Shown here piece by piece: positions 50,233-63,010 of a DNA stretch of 64,000 nt. The position numbers and the translations under genes were made by a program. The notes beneath the pieces were generated by a model that made no database searches, was not told the DNA's origin, and worked only from the letters and a program-made list of their open reading frames with translations. Numbering within the stretch: the stretch's first letter is position 1; each line of letters begins with the position of its first letter. This stretch comes from Varanus komodoensis (Eukaryota > Chordata > Lepidosauria > Squamata > Varanidae), in contig NW_025335505.1 in assembly GCF_004798865.1 (NCBI RefSeq), positions 9,424,681-9,488,680 of the forward strand. The letters are read 5' to 3'.

Positions 50233-52599
50233 AGGTCTCTTGCGTGTTCAAAACAACCGCTCAGGGTGCCTTGGAATGATGATTCCCCTGTGCGGCTTTT
50301 CAGGAAGGAATTGTCATTATGGAGTTCCATTTAGAGACATGGAGGCCTGGTAAAACTTTGGGAAATTATGAGGGTGAAAATATTTTCTCCCAGGAAGTTG
50401 TTTTGTAAAACTGAAACATACTTGGATTTTGAAATACTTTCTTTTAAATTTTAAACAATGTCCTTGTATATTATTACTCAGCCTTTCCTCTCTTAAAACT
50501 GTGCAATGAGAAGACTTTTATAGAAAGACTAGAGAGGTAAGATGCTTGCAAATAATGAAGCTATCAGGGAAAAGTTTTTATCTTCTCTGTAAAATTTTCA
50601 GCACAGTTATTTCTTTCATTCCTTATTCCTTATTAATTACTGATCTAATGCATCTTTTCCTGATAGCCATTTAGGGATGCACCATGTTGAGTTGTTTTCC
50701 AGCATGTGAACAGAATCAGCTTTCACGATATGAAGACTTATGTATTTAATTCTGTAGAATCCATTCTATATCCTTTTTTCCTGGGCTGCTTCTAGTTAAA
50801 TACTGCAGCAGTCAATTAATGTAGCTCTAATCAAAAACACATATGGAATAAACAGTGTTTATCCTACCACTGTAGCCAGTAATTGAGCAGGATATGGGTT
50901 ATCCTTGTTATGTATCTCTAAAAGGGAACAAAACAAAAATTTGTAGCTTGGGTAGATGGAGCTCACTGCCACAGCTTTTAATAAGATCCTCATACTCAGT
51001 ACTAGGGAATACTGTTTCAGCTGTAAAATCTTTTAGCTGCTTCTCCTGTTAGAAACCCTCTCTTTCTTGAAGAAACTCAATAGTCTGGTTCCAATGGCAT
51101 CGGCGTGGAACTAACACTACCACAGGAGACCAGCTTTCAAAATAACAAAAAACATTGGCAGAAATGGTTTACAGAAATGAGTAAAAGGGCCACTCTTTAT
51201 TGCTTAAATGTGCTTAATACAGTGCTTACAATTCCTAAGAGGAATTTTTCCCACCTAAGTAAAATGTCAACAGTTTTTCCTTCCGATTGGATTCCATTAA
51301 GCCCCACCCTCAAACAGGAACATATTTAGGAACTTCCTAAAATTCTTTACAAACAGGAGCAGATGCTTTACTGCAGCCTTCCAGTTTCTTTTGAATCCCA
51401 GGATAATTTAGATGCTACAGGGACTGTATGTGCTGAACTTTCATCTGGGTAGGAGAACCCTAATAGGAACCTGAAGTATCTTATCTGTTACTTGTCTTGC
51501 TCAAAACACTGTCATGTTTGGTAAATAAAATTCAAAAGTTTAACTTAGTCAGACATTAATTACAAATTTACTATTTTTTTCTTTTAGAAATTTTTAAATG
51601 CAGTCGCAATTTTATGAGCAAACCAAGTTACACCTGATGTAATATAACTTTAGGAACATGTACACTGCTTTATGCTCCTAATGCAGCTTCCCTAACCCAA
51701 TGCCCTCCAGTTGTTTTGGACAACAAGCTCAGCATTCCTGAACATTGTCCATGCACCCTAAGGCTAATTTGAGCAGAAGTCCAAAATATCTGGAAAGCAT
51801 CCAGATTGGGAAAGGGTGTCCTGAAGCAATTAAGTGGCTTTGAATCTGTAGAGAGTATTAAACAATTTAGTATTGCTTATTTTTCCCAAAATGGCCATTC
51901 CTTCTCACAATAAAAAAGGGCAATCAAGAAAATTGAGTTTTTTTTGCATGACTTCAAAAACTGAATAAAGAGTCCATCTCTCATTTCACTGCCTACAGTA
52001 TTGCTTGTGCTGGAGACCCAGATGAGTTTCTTTCTCTGGATCCAAAGTGGATTTGCTGTGATGCTGGACTAAACAGGAGGAGGCAGAAGTGACTCACTTT
52101 GATGCATCATGGGATGTGATAGGCTGGAGCCATTTCCATCTCTCCAGTGAGCATGTGGGTGTATGTATGTGAAGTAGGATTGCAACTGCAGTGGTTGTGG
52201 CTGTTGATCTCTGTTCTGATGTATGCTTGGAAGTTGGTAGCGGGGAGTGCAATCCGGCTTCCACACTCCATCCCCACTAAATGTGTAAATATTATATACT
52301 TAGATACATTTGAAGCACCTCTAGGAAGGAGCAAATCTTCAGAAGGGGAAGGTGGACTAGAAAGAGAATGGCCTGTAAACATAGATGGTTTAGATTCCTG
52401 TTCAGAGTGGGAGCTTCCCTACAACTTTGAAAGATTGTCTTGGCTTCATAACTCAGCTTTTGTAGACCCTAAACTAGATAATTTTCTTCTCTAAGAAGGA
52501 AAAATGCTTGCTTTGTATATAGCAAGCTGAGGGAAGATGGAACAGAGCTTCTCTTAAGGCTTCCCTTTTCAGTCTCAATATCCTTGTCACTCATGTTTT

Positions 52600-52995
52600 G
52601 ATTTGGCTTCTCCCTTGCATGACCTACCACTTCACTCTCCCCGAAGGCCCTCCTACAGGTGTCTTCTTTGAGTGGGCAACAAGGAAGAGGTCCACCCCCA
52701 ATTATGGAATGAAATCCTGGGCAAGGCTGTCTGGTATCAACATTGTTATCTTTACAGTGCCAGGGGAAGACCTTCTCCCACTACCAGGCCTATGGTAATT
52801 TTTTAATCGGCCATCTGAGCAATAGGATATTGTTCAGATGTGTGTGTCTTTGCATGTCAGATCTGTTCATATGTTTGTAGATAAACCATGTTACCCATAA
52901 TACTGTAGTTTAAACCTTTTAAATCTTTACACCCTGCCCAGAGAGCTTTGGCTCTGGGGTGGTACAGAAATGAAAACAGTAATAATAATAAGTGC
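52600..52995 (+). mobile_element. L2/CR1-type LINE 3' region
   Basis: A cccaattatggaatgaaatc stretch (WNE-type coding before the end of the reverse transcriptase), gttatctttacagtgccagg, and the tail gcccagagagctttggctct then gggtggtacagaaatgaaaa with an AATAATAATAA end support a LINE 3' UTR. Old. Confidence 0.6.
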
Positions 52996-53096
52996 AATGA
53001 AATGGCTATCTTTTTCCATACCATCACAGAGAGTCAGGACCTGGTATCTGCCTCATCTCCTCAATACTTGGGGCTGAATGTATGTTGAAAATTACA

Positions 53097-53225
53097 GCAT
53101 GGTGGTTTGGGTGTTAGATGGGGACCTGGGAGAACCATGAAGCTCACGGGGTGACTTTGGGTCTGTCACAGACTCTCAGTCCAGCCCACTTCACAGGCTG
53201 TTAAAGGAGGATTATGAATGGTGGA
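53097..53225 (+). mobile_element. tRNA-derived SINE, 5' part
   Basis: catggtggtttgggtgttag, then gggtgactttgggtctgtca and gactctcagtccagcccact follow the SINE order; the 3' part is lost after gaggattatgaatg. Confidence 0.65.
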
Positions 53226-53629
53226 GGAGGAGTCTGTGTGGTGCCTCGCCTTCCATACATAACAGAAACAAAGGCAGGGTGTACGTAACAAAGATGTGCA
53301 TCTGGGCCTGGCTTTCTGCTCCCCAGACTTTACAAAGACTAGCTGTACATGCTTCTGCACATGTGTAAAGAGTCTTCTCAAGGATCACATGGAAAGGCCT
53401 TGTGTTCAGGTCCCCAAATGCCACCATGTCTTTTCTGACCGCTTAAGCTACAGCAGGTGAGAAAAGGAGAGAAAGAAGATTACTGGATTGGTTCTTTAAT
53501 TCTTTAGATCTTTGCTTTATCTTTACAAATGAAATAAGAAATCATATGGCCAATATCATAATGCCTGTAGTGCAGCACTGGAAAGATTGCAGGAAGGTGA
53601 AACCAAAATGATCAAGGCGTTGAAACAAC

Positions 53630-54125
53630 TCTTGAAACGAGTGAGAAAAGGTAACACCATCTGAGACTCTGTAGCTTAGGAAAAAATGAGCAATTGGGGA
53701 TATGACGGAGGTGTCGATTTTGCATAATATGAAGAAAGCAGAGAGGAAATAAAACTTTTCCGTCTCTCATAATACCAGAATCCTGCATCATCCAAGGAAA
53801 CTATTCAGGGCAGGTACTTCTTCACACAATTCATAGGTGAATTTGCTGTCACAGGTGGCCACTAACTTGGATGGCTTCAAAACAACCTCAGGAAGGATGT
53901 CTATCAGTGCTTACTGGTCACGGTGGTTACATGTTGCCTCCAGCATCCGAGGTGGGATGCCACTGCATGCCTATTGCTAGAGAATGTGAGTAGCAGGGAG
54001 CTGTTGCCCTCACCTCCTGCTTGTGGGCTTCCTACAGGAAGCTGGAAGGCCACTGTATGCTCAGAATGCTGGACTAGATGAACCCTTGGTCAGATCCAGC
54101 ACAGCTCTTCTGAGGGACTTGTATT
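53630..54125 (+). mobile_element. CR1-like LINE fragment
   Basis: gtacttcttcacacaattca, aacttggatggcttcaaaac and tgctggactagatgaaccct occur in the order of a widespread CR1 3' region (YFFTQF..GWL motif in one frame). Decayed. Confidence 0.65.
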
Positions 54126-55671
54126 AGTACATGTGGAGACCAGGAGTCAGGCCCAGAAGTAGTCCTGATTCCTTCAACATGCAATGACCATGTTAAAAGA
54201 GTACAGTCTAAGCACGTATTCAGGGATATAAACATATGAGCAAGATGGAAAAGAATACTGAAATGAGCTTTTGTTGTTTGGCAGGCAGTACTTTTCTGGA
54301 TTAATACACTACAGGCAAGTGAGAGATTTGCCTGAAGTGGAGACATGAACCAATTTAAAAAAGGTTAAAGTTACATTGTAAAAACACTTCAGGACTAAAC
54401 CTGGGAGTCCTCTGTCAACAACAGTTTAGAGGGACAATCCGCCCTTCCTTTAAAGTTGTGTATGCGGCAGTTTTCATCTTCCGGCTGGTGATAACCAAGA
54501 TCTGAAGCATTCCCCAGTGTTTTAAGTTGTGGAGGGGGCATGAGGGAACCCTGATGCAGCCTTAAGCACACCTTGAACCATTGCTTCACTTTAATAACAC
54601 CTTCTGCTCTATTAAGAATTTCCCACAGGTTTCTGTTTTTGTTACAGAAGCTGCTGTATCTTAGCCGCAGGCTATCTCTTTTGAATGAGGGCAGAGACTT
54701 GGAATAGTGATCAATCATGCAAAAGAGAAAAGCACTCAGTTTCAGAGGTAGGAAATAAAACCAAAAAGGTAAGATAAATGTTTTTAGTTAAGCCATTGGT
54801 ACGTACATACATATGTATTGCACTGACTGTGCTGGTGATTTTATTCAGATGCAGCTTTTACAATCTATTGCTCTCAATATATTAAGGATATAATAGATCC
54901 TAATAAAATCAGAAAAGTATATTTGAAGCAAATCCTTTTACATTTGTTTCTGACTGTGCAGGAAAATCTTCCTTTGTGCTTGGTTTATGAGTGTATCTTC
55001 TGGACATATGCCTGATTTGGAAGCATGTATGTTGTTCAAGGTAACTGGTTATGTAACACCAGTGAATTTTCAGTCCATAGATGTGAGAATACAATGGGAA
55101 GAGAAAGGTACCGCACAAAACCTGATTTAAAAGAGAGAGAGAGAGAGGGAGGGAACACTTATTTGAATCACCAAGGGAACAAATTATGCTCTTGTGTTGA
55201 TAAAGTACCCTGGGATGATGTGCAAGGTTTATTTACATCCACTAATTAGGGTTCATTAATCCGAATATTCAAATAAGGAAGCAACCATGGAAAATTCAAC
55301 AATTCCTTGCAAACTGTTCTGGACAGTCTGAAAATGCTAAAGAATGGTGAAGCACCATTCAAAATAGATTATAAGAAAGATGAAAGCAATCAGTTCAGCA
55401 TGCTGCATGAAGTTAAATCCTTTGCCTTGAAATCTGTTTAAGTCAGCATCCTTGGTAATCTTGTTTTCCTCAATAGCTAAATCTCCCCATTTCCAGCATA
55501 TCCACAGATTCAGCAATTTTCTGATTCATTTCAAATCCATGTAATTTTTTTACTGCAAAAATATCCCTGGTTCTTACTCTGCTCTTAAAAGTATTTCCAG
55601 TTGAATATTATCTTTACTCGTAGCAGTATGATTTGACAGTTAAGAGAAAGGATTGGTGGTGAAAAATAATA

Positions 55672-55705
55672 ACAGTGATGATGATGATGACGATGATGAT
55701 AATAA
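55672..55705. repeat. (GAT)n microsatellite
   Basis: GTGATGATGATGATGACGAT then GATGATAATAA. Confidence 0.85.
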
Positions 55706-57035
55706 ATAGGGCTTTATTCATTTATTTGAAAGGAAGGTTTTGCATTAACTAGGCTGGGGAAAGCATGCGCTGATATTTCGATCTGAGCAGTGTTTGCAAA
55801 ATCTTATTGATATATATATATATATATATGAGACAATAAAAGCACTGGAAGAGGAAGTGGGCTACCTAAAAGGAAGGCTACTGCTCATGCATATGCTATC
55901 AGGAAATGAATGCCATATTAGTAAGCACATCTATGTTTTCCAGGGATTTAGCTATGTTTCAAGCCTAAAAGATAAAGCATTTGATAGAAACAAGTGAGAT
56001 CAGGAGAGCTGATTCTAGTTTTGTTCGCCTTTCTTGATGGTTTAATGAGTAGGGAAAGGGGAAGTAACACACTTCCCCTTACACGCACACTCCATTTGAG
56101 GAAATTCACCTGTCCTGTGCCAATGAACTTCTTGGCTTAGGAGAGTTTCTGGCTTCCTGTAAGGCAGTTCAGACATTCTGGCATCCGAGCCGGTGCACTG
56201 CAGCTGCCATCCCTGGTGCTGAATTGTCCCACACAATCTGATTAGCAAAGTTGCCCGTGCCTGCTGGGACTCGTTTCAAAAAGATGTCACTGAAAATCCC
56301 TGCCTGATGGGCCGTCCGTGCGGCAGAGCCTAGCAAAGGGCTAAAACTGAGGACAATCAAAGGGGACCAGTTATGCAGCTCGCTCTGGAGTCATCTTTCA
56401 ACTTTCCAATTCAAAACTCAGCCGTGAAGGCAATCCATCGAAAGGTAGTGCCACTCGGGTGCACGTTCAAGCATCACCTGTTCCCATTTGCCAGAGGCCA
56501 TCTGAACTGCACACCTCCATCCCTCTTTTCATAACCGGCAGAATATCTCCCCTGCCTCCCCCCGCCCGGAAGGGATGCAGCTGCGAACTGCTTTGCCAGG
56601 GGACGCGCGACAGCGGGGAAGGGGGGCAACGGAGAGATCGCCACGCACCCACCCTCTGCAGCCGAGCCCTTTTTGGGTAGTCTTGGGGTGCGGGTGGGGG
56701 GGAGAAGTGTTGCAGGATCCCCGGGCGAGTTTATGGTTCAAAATGGCAGCACGTCGTAAGCGAAGCCGCTCCGTTGCTCTCTTACCCGGGAAGATCGGGG
56801 GATGTCCGAGCCGCAGGCAAGCTCCGCGGAGCCCAGGGAGAAACCATGGGGAGAAACTTTGCAGCCGGGCGCAAGCGGACCCCTAGGCAAAGACCACCTC
56901 AGCCCCCTCCCCTCAACGCCGCCTCCTTCTCCTCCTCCTCCTCCTCCGCCGCCGCCGCCGCGGACTCCTCCTGGGGAGCCCCGTTAGCGCCACGAAGGGA
57001 GCGTCGCTCCGGGCAGCCTCCCGGCGGATCGGCAA

Positions 57036-57221
57036 GGCGGCGGCGGCGGCGGCGGCGGCAGCAGCAACAGCCATGGCGCGACGGAGTTTCTCCAAAGTGT
57101 GGCTCCCGCTCCGCCGCCTCCGGCCGGCATCCTTAGGCTGGGTGGCCCGGGCGCTCGGGGCTGCCGCCGCCGCCGCTCCCGCGCCTGCCTCCCGCCCGCC
57201 GCCGCCGCCGCCGCCGCCGCT
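57036..57221. repeat. CGG/GCC tracts in the CpG island
   Basis: (GGC)8 at about 57036-57059, (GCC)5 at 57162-57176 and (GCC)8 at 57197-57221; further runs at 56947-56960 and 57311-57328. Confidence 0.9.
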
Positions 57222-57890
57222 GTTGTGGTGGCGGCTGCCGGAAGCGCGGATCTTCTCCTGCCTCGCCGCGCCGCCGCTCCGACGCCGCTGCTCCTGAATG
57301 GCTCTGGAGACGCCGCCGCCGCCGCCGCTCGGACCGCTGCAGTTGCTAGGAAACCGGAGCCATGACACAGGGAAATTGCGGCAGGATGGCGATCGTTCCC
57401 TTCCCGATCCCGCTCCTTCGGGGGAACCAGCGCCTCGCCCCCTCCTCCCCTCCTCCCCCACTCGGCGGGCTCCTGCCGCCCGCCGCCGCCCCCGCTCTCG
57501 TCGGGCCGCTGCCGGCGCCTCCCCGCTGCCGCGCACGCCCCACCTGCGAGCCAAGGGGGCGCGAAGAGCTCGCTCGCTCGCTTCCGGCTGATGCCAGCCT
57601 CGGAGCTGCCCCCACCCCGCCCCGTCGGAAGAGACTTCGCCCCCTCTCCTCTTCTCCCCCTCCGTGCCACTCACTCCGCAGAGGCTGCTGGCTCCAGTGT
57701 CAGTGGGGCGGTGCGTGCACGCCAAAGGGCGGCCAAGGTTCAGCACGGTGGGTGGGCATCACCGGGCAGACCGGAGCCAGGAAGAGTGGGCACATCGCCT
57801 CACCGGCAGTGGAGCAGCGCAACCGGCAGTGCGACCTACGCGTCTGAATCTGCCACCCCCTCGTTTGTGAGGTCTCCCCTGCCTCCTCAC

Positions 57891-57960
57891 CTGCAACTGT
57901 AGTCCAGAGGGAGCGGGCTGGGGGACATCTCTCCCGCGCGCTCTTGCTCTGTGCATTCCT
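57891..57960 (-). other. TMEM200C: Candidate non-coding first exon of TMEM200C (3' boundary at 57891)
   Basis: Inferred only from the strong - strand donor CAG|GTGAGG at 57893-57885 at the island edge. The outer boundary (transcription start) is a guess. A second donor-like GTGAGT at 57674-57669 is an alternative. Confidence 0.3.
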
Positions 57961-60770
57961 TTGCACCCCCCTGACCTTTTTCTCCCATCACTGCTGTTTA
58001 GGTTGCAGTGATCAGCTGGCTGACTCTAGTTTCACCTAACTGCTTGCAAATTTTTTGTGATGTAAAGTCACTTTGATCTCTTAAAACCATCACCTTCTTC
58101 ATTTCTTCATTTGCAGTTTGTTTTAATGCAGCAGCACATCGTATTTTTATTCTTTTTATTGTTTTAGCTTGTTTATTTCCATACAGAAAATAAATGTACG
58201 CTTTTTATGTATTAAAATAAATACATCATTTGCAACCCATTCCATTTTCTGAAAAGGCACAGATTAATATGATTGGCATTCATAGCAACTCAAAAAAGTT
58301 TCTTTAAAAGTTTTGGGAGGCATGTTTTGTAACAGAAAGCATCTAAACACTTGTCCACAATCAAAGGTAACTTCTTCCCTGCCAGGTGCTAAAATTTGTA
58401 TCACTTAATTTGGTCTGCAAGACTGACAAAGAGCTTTGTTGCACTTTAAAAACTGGTAAAAGTTTTTATAGACCATAGTCCTTTTATCAAATGTATGAAG
58501 GACAATAGTCCATAAAATGATGATGAAATGAACTCTAGTTCACAAAAACTTATGCCATCATCAATTTGTTTAGTCTTTAAAGTGTTACAAAGTTCTTTCC
58601 CTGTCCATTTTTTTTCTTTTTCTTCCTTTTTTTGGCTGCAGCAGATTAACACAACTATCTCTATCTTAATTTAGGCTGCAGTCTTAATATACTACCGGGA
58701 AAGTAAGCTCTATTGCAGATAGGGGGATAGGCAGGTAAATGTTAAGTTTATGCTGCTCATGTCCTAGTTCATGGGCTGAGAATCAGTCCAACATCATTAT
58801 GCTTTTCTTCTCCTCAGGAAAGTGTCTCAGGCACTTTGTGAAAAGTTCAGGGAATCTATTTGTTTTTGCTTGCCATATTTTCCCTGGGGCTTGTCTGAAA
58901 GCAGCATCAGCTTTTAAAAATTATAGTCCAAATGCAAATTGGTTATTTCTTCTATCCCACTTTTCAACCTTTAAAGCTGAGGAAATGACTATTTCTTCTT
59001 TAAAGGCTCAGATTAGTTGCTTTGGGCTGTTGAAGATCCTGGCTGGTGTTATCCTTTACTTTTGAGAAGCACAGTATTAGGATCAGTTTATCAGGAAGTG
59101 TACAGTAACCCAATGTTAATAGTCATGCTTTCAGCATGCAGTGCTGTCCAAAGAGCACTTTTGAATCAGAAAGTGGTCATCATTACCAGACACAAGAACA
59201 AACTGCACAGAGAAGAGGCTAAAGGATTTGGGGCTGCACCTGCTTGAGACCAAATCTTAGGGAAAGATTGATTACTACGCTTATCTACTGGATGTGAAGC
59301 GGAACAAAAGGTGTGTGTGATTTGCTTTCTTAAGGAAATGATTCTGATTAAATTTCAGCAGCAGAGATAAGACTATATGTAAGTATTTGTTCATGTGTTT
59401 TAAGAAATGCAGAATGAGCTATGAGAAGGGAAAGAACTGTTTTCTAAAAAGCAGTAGGGGAAGGGATACAGTTGCCAAATACTGTATATAAAGCCCCAGG
59501 CCTTATGGAGTGGCCCACAGATAGAATCCATGTGAAGAAGAAGAGTTCATTTATGCATTGAATTAATCCAGTTTTGCTAGATGCTGTCTGAGAAGCTGAA
59601 AATGGGGAGAATATATATATAAGGCACTATATGATTGTTCTGTATAAGGCATATCTATTTGAAATATTTTGTAGCAATATTCTACAATACATCTAAGCCA
59701 GCTTCAATATTAAAAACAAACAAACCAAAAATTAGTGGCAATGGAGAAATCCTTAATTTCTAAGGCAGTGGGGATTTTATGGAAAGGGGAAACTCTGTTC
59801 TTCTCCCCCTCCCCATTAATTCTTCCTGATTAGCCATGATTCTGCTATGATACTAACACTGGCAAAAGCTGCAGAATACTTTGCACTGTGGAAATATAGC
59901 AGAAATAATAAATAATAGTCATAAGCCTATTGCTGCCTCTTCTACTAAAATGACTAGAACCATCTGCTAAATGAGAATGATATTATTTGTGCAGTGTTGT
60001 ACATCGTATACTCATGGGAGAACTGGCTGATAAAACCTACTCGAGGTTTCTTAAAAGTTAAAGAAAATGCATTTTCCTCCAAATCTCCCCCTCCCCTGAC
60101 GTAACTGCAGCTTCTTTCTTATTAACCACAATATAGCTTTGGTGGCTATTCACTGTGTTCAGTGCAATTCAGCTGCATTGGATAGATTGTATTATTCCTT
60201 GGAGATTCTTTGAGGCCTACCTGGCTGATAAATCAAGCATATATAATATGAATCTGTACAAGGTGAATAGTGATGATCATAGTATCATTTTGAATTGTGA
60301 AGCTTTTGGAAAAGAAGAGGCTGGCTGCATCTGCTCTTTTGCAGAGTAGCCTTGGAGTCCATTCAAGCTGAAGAGAATTCTGGCTTGTGATCAAGCTCTC
60401 TTTCCTTTCCCAGCTCTATGAAATCTGTTATGAAGTTTGCTTCTGTTTATGTGGTGCCATTCAATCCCAGGTACTGGGATAAGACAGGCTTAGAACTGTG
60501 GAATTCAACAATGAATGGAAGAAATGGAAAGGAGCTTTAGATGTGATTTTACTACAGATTCCCCCCCACCCCTCCAGTCCTCTAACCTAATCTAAAACTC
60601 AGCTGAGCTAAAGTGGATTAAACTGGATTGCTTTTGCTGAAGACACAGAGAGAACAGGTTGTCCATTCCCAGTGCTATGTGGAGACCCAGGGTAACAAAA
60701 TGCCCCAGTTTACAGAGGACAGCTCTCTATTTGAAGCTTTCTTCTATTTGAAAGGCTGTCTTAACCATAA

Positions 60771-60801
60771 CCCTAACTGTAAGCCCAACCCTAACCCTTT
60801 A
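60771..60801. repeat. Degenerate telomere-like repeat
   Basis: ACCATAACCCTAACTGTAAG followed by CCCAACCCTAACCC holds several CCCTAA-type units with errors. Confidence 0.5.
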
Positions 60802-61300
60802 GACAAGAATAATAGTGGTGGTGGTTGTTTATATGGTGTCCTGAATAAAAACACTGCTTTCAGAATAACACAAAAGGACATGCAACTGCTTCAAGAAAGT
60901 TATAATCTATGGCTAGGATCCAGAGAACTGTACAACTTGTGCATGCTAAATGAAATTTTGGTCAACTATTTCTCAGACAGCAGGCCCTAATACCACATGG
61001 CAAACCACTTTAGAAATCATAGAGAGTAACTGTTAGGAGTCCTTCCTATATTTCAATAGTCAGCTCAGCTACGGCCAGTAAAACCGGTCTGTTGTCCTAG
61101 AAAGTTTTGGGACATGAAAAAAGAATGAATAAACTCCAGATGGTACCTAATGCTGAGATCTTGCCAGGCAGGTAACCTAGGTAATTGCCTGAAATGTGAG
61201 GCTTGTGGACGATGCTGGACTTGGGAAAAGGTTGCCATAGGCTATCTGTTCACTGAACAGATGGGGGGAGTGCAAACATTCATCTTTATTTGTCGACCTG

Positions 61301-61322
61301 GCGATGTGTGTGTGTGTGTGTG
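61301..61322. repeat. (TG)n microsatellite
   Basis: About ten TG units before tccaacatag. Confidence 0.85.
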
Positions 61323-62782
61323 TCCAACATAGAAAAAAAAAATTTCAGAAAATTACAATGGTGCCCAAAGGACAAATGATGTACGTGCTTGTGAAGAGAA
61401 GGCATGCCTCAGATTCTTTTTGCCTGGGGTATCATTTAGTCTAGTGCTGGTCCTGCTGCCAGGACCACCCTGGCGCCTTCCAATACTGTAACACACCATA
61501 AATTACCATGTCCTACAGTGTGCTTCAGATTAAAATCTGACAATTCCTAACAATGCAGGGAAGCGACAACATAGAAAAGGGGGAAGTGCAGTGCAGGATA
61601 GCAAAAGAAAAATGTGAGAAACTCTCATTCTTTCAGGAAGGGAACCAAGGCTTCAAGGAAAAGGTGAATTTTGATACATGAAGAATCTGAAGAAAGAGGC
61701 AGAGGTGGCATGTGAAGTGTTGAGGGACAAAACCATGGGCATATTCATTGTAGGTATATATTTTAAATATGCCCAAGCATATGAAGTTTTAGCTTCTGTT
61801 GTGGTTGGTTTGGGAAAGCAGAGCTGAGGGAACATACACTTTAGTGCATGCATGAAGCATGTCCCTCACATCAGTGGGTTCTATGCAAGAATGAATTAAT
61901 GGCTAAACATGACAGTAAAAGCTTTGAATTGTTTCATTGAACCCAAATCTTCAGTCATTTTTAATTTGCTTTTGTTTCTAGCCATAACAGGATATCAGGG
62001 GAGACTGAAAACATCTGTTTCCACAGGAGACCTGAATCACATCAATAATTCACATCGCCAGACATTCCCTAAAGGGCTGTAAACTTAGAGAGACAAGCAC
62101 AGGCAGAGGTTTTAGGGGGCCCTTTGCTAAGCAATCAAATTTTCATGGTTAGACCAAACCAGTGGTTTTGCAGGCATTTCAGTGTTTGCCTTTCTCTTCT
62201 CTGTACCAATATTTTAAGTTCCTAAATGGCCTTATGCAGAAATAATTCTAATTATGCCAAGTCAAGGGTATTTCAGTCCAGGTGCTGGTAAAGATAGACA
62301 TGTCATCAACAGATAAGTCATTAGAAATCTAAGCACAGCAGGTTTTGATTGGACCCTGCAAGGAAATCAATGGAGCAATCACAGATCTGATTTTTGATAG
62401 CAAGTTTCCAGTGCTGATAATATACATCATGATGCTAACACATCTTTTTTCATAATAACCTTACTTTATCTTTTGATGGCACCGTTGCTACTCAATTTTC
62501 TCATTTATTTGGCATGGAGTCTGTTGGTAGGATGAGAGAAGAGATATATTAAATGGGAGTTACTGAGCAGTAACACTGTTGCTAGCCCTATTTGCATCAA
62601 AATGTCCACATAAATGGACAGGATAACTCACTGAAAATTAAAGTGAAAAATTTCCCAAAGTATGTGTGTATGTGTCGAGGGGAACATACAAGCCTGGACC
62701 CAGATTTATCCTGGATCAACGGAGTTGGTGGAATTCTATGAGTTGGAATTCACTCATAGAATTACCCAGATTACTTTTTTGT

Positions 62783-63010
62783 GGCTATGTGCCCTCAAGT
62801 TGTCTCTGACTTGTGATGAACCTATAAAATGAAAGTTCTACCCATGTCAGCCCCACTCAGCTGTTGTAAATTCAAGGCTGCGATTTCCTTTATGGAGTCA
62901 CCCTATTTCACAGTGAGCCTTCCTTTTCTGTCTGTGATTTTCCCTAGCCTGATCGTCTTCTCCAGTGAGTCTTGCCTTCCCATGATGTGGCCAAAGTATG
63001 TGAAGTCATC
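62783..63010 (-). mobile_element. Non-LTR (RTE-like or related) LINE 3' fragment
   Basis: Read on -, the stretch resembles a BovB-like C-terminus of another family common in lizards: a tract like catactttggccacatcatg followed by SLEKTI-type coding, a TPxK-WIDSIKEAT-like stretch and a tail ending GCGACTTGA-like near 62790. Decayed; exact family not settled. Confidence 0.55.

Larger units (their letters stand above)
47545..56559 (-). other. Inferred TMEM200C 5' intron
   Basis: No coding exon was recognised. It holds L2-type remains (48030-48570), a half palindromic element plus CR1 (49044-49680), microsatellites (49815-49880, 50187-50232), L2/CR1-type LINE (52600-52995), a SINE (53097-53225), CR1-like sequence (53630-54125) and short GA, GAT and TA runs at 55133, 55672 and 55808. 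Confidence 0.45.
56560..57960. promoter_or_regulatory. TMEM200C: CpG island, probable TMEM200C promoter
   Basis: This is the only long GC- and CpG-rich stretch in an otherwise AT-rich window. It contains GC boxes and five GCC/CGG runs, with no TATA box. It lies about 9-10 kb upstream of the TMEM200C coding exon; human TMEM200C spans about 14 kb with non-coding 5' sequence, so the distance fits. On the - strand, CAG|GTGAGG (exon end 57891, intron from 57890) is a strong donor that could join the acceptor at 47545. The long frames here are low-complexity Ala/Arg/Pro products of CG-rich triplets. A divergent + strand transcript is also possible. Confidence 0.65.

Noticed and set aside
55794-55997. 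+ strand frame with a coiled-coil-like TIKALEEEVGYLKGRL; considered as the missing AKAP7-type helix exon
   Set aside because: It lies past TMEM200C, begins in a TA microsatellite and lacks an acceptor and the AKAP7 RLSKRLVENAV pattern.
56913-57746. - strand frames of 277 and 228 codons and several + strand ones
   Set aside because: Low-complexity Ala/Arg/Gly/Pro products of CpG-island triplets; no family similarity.
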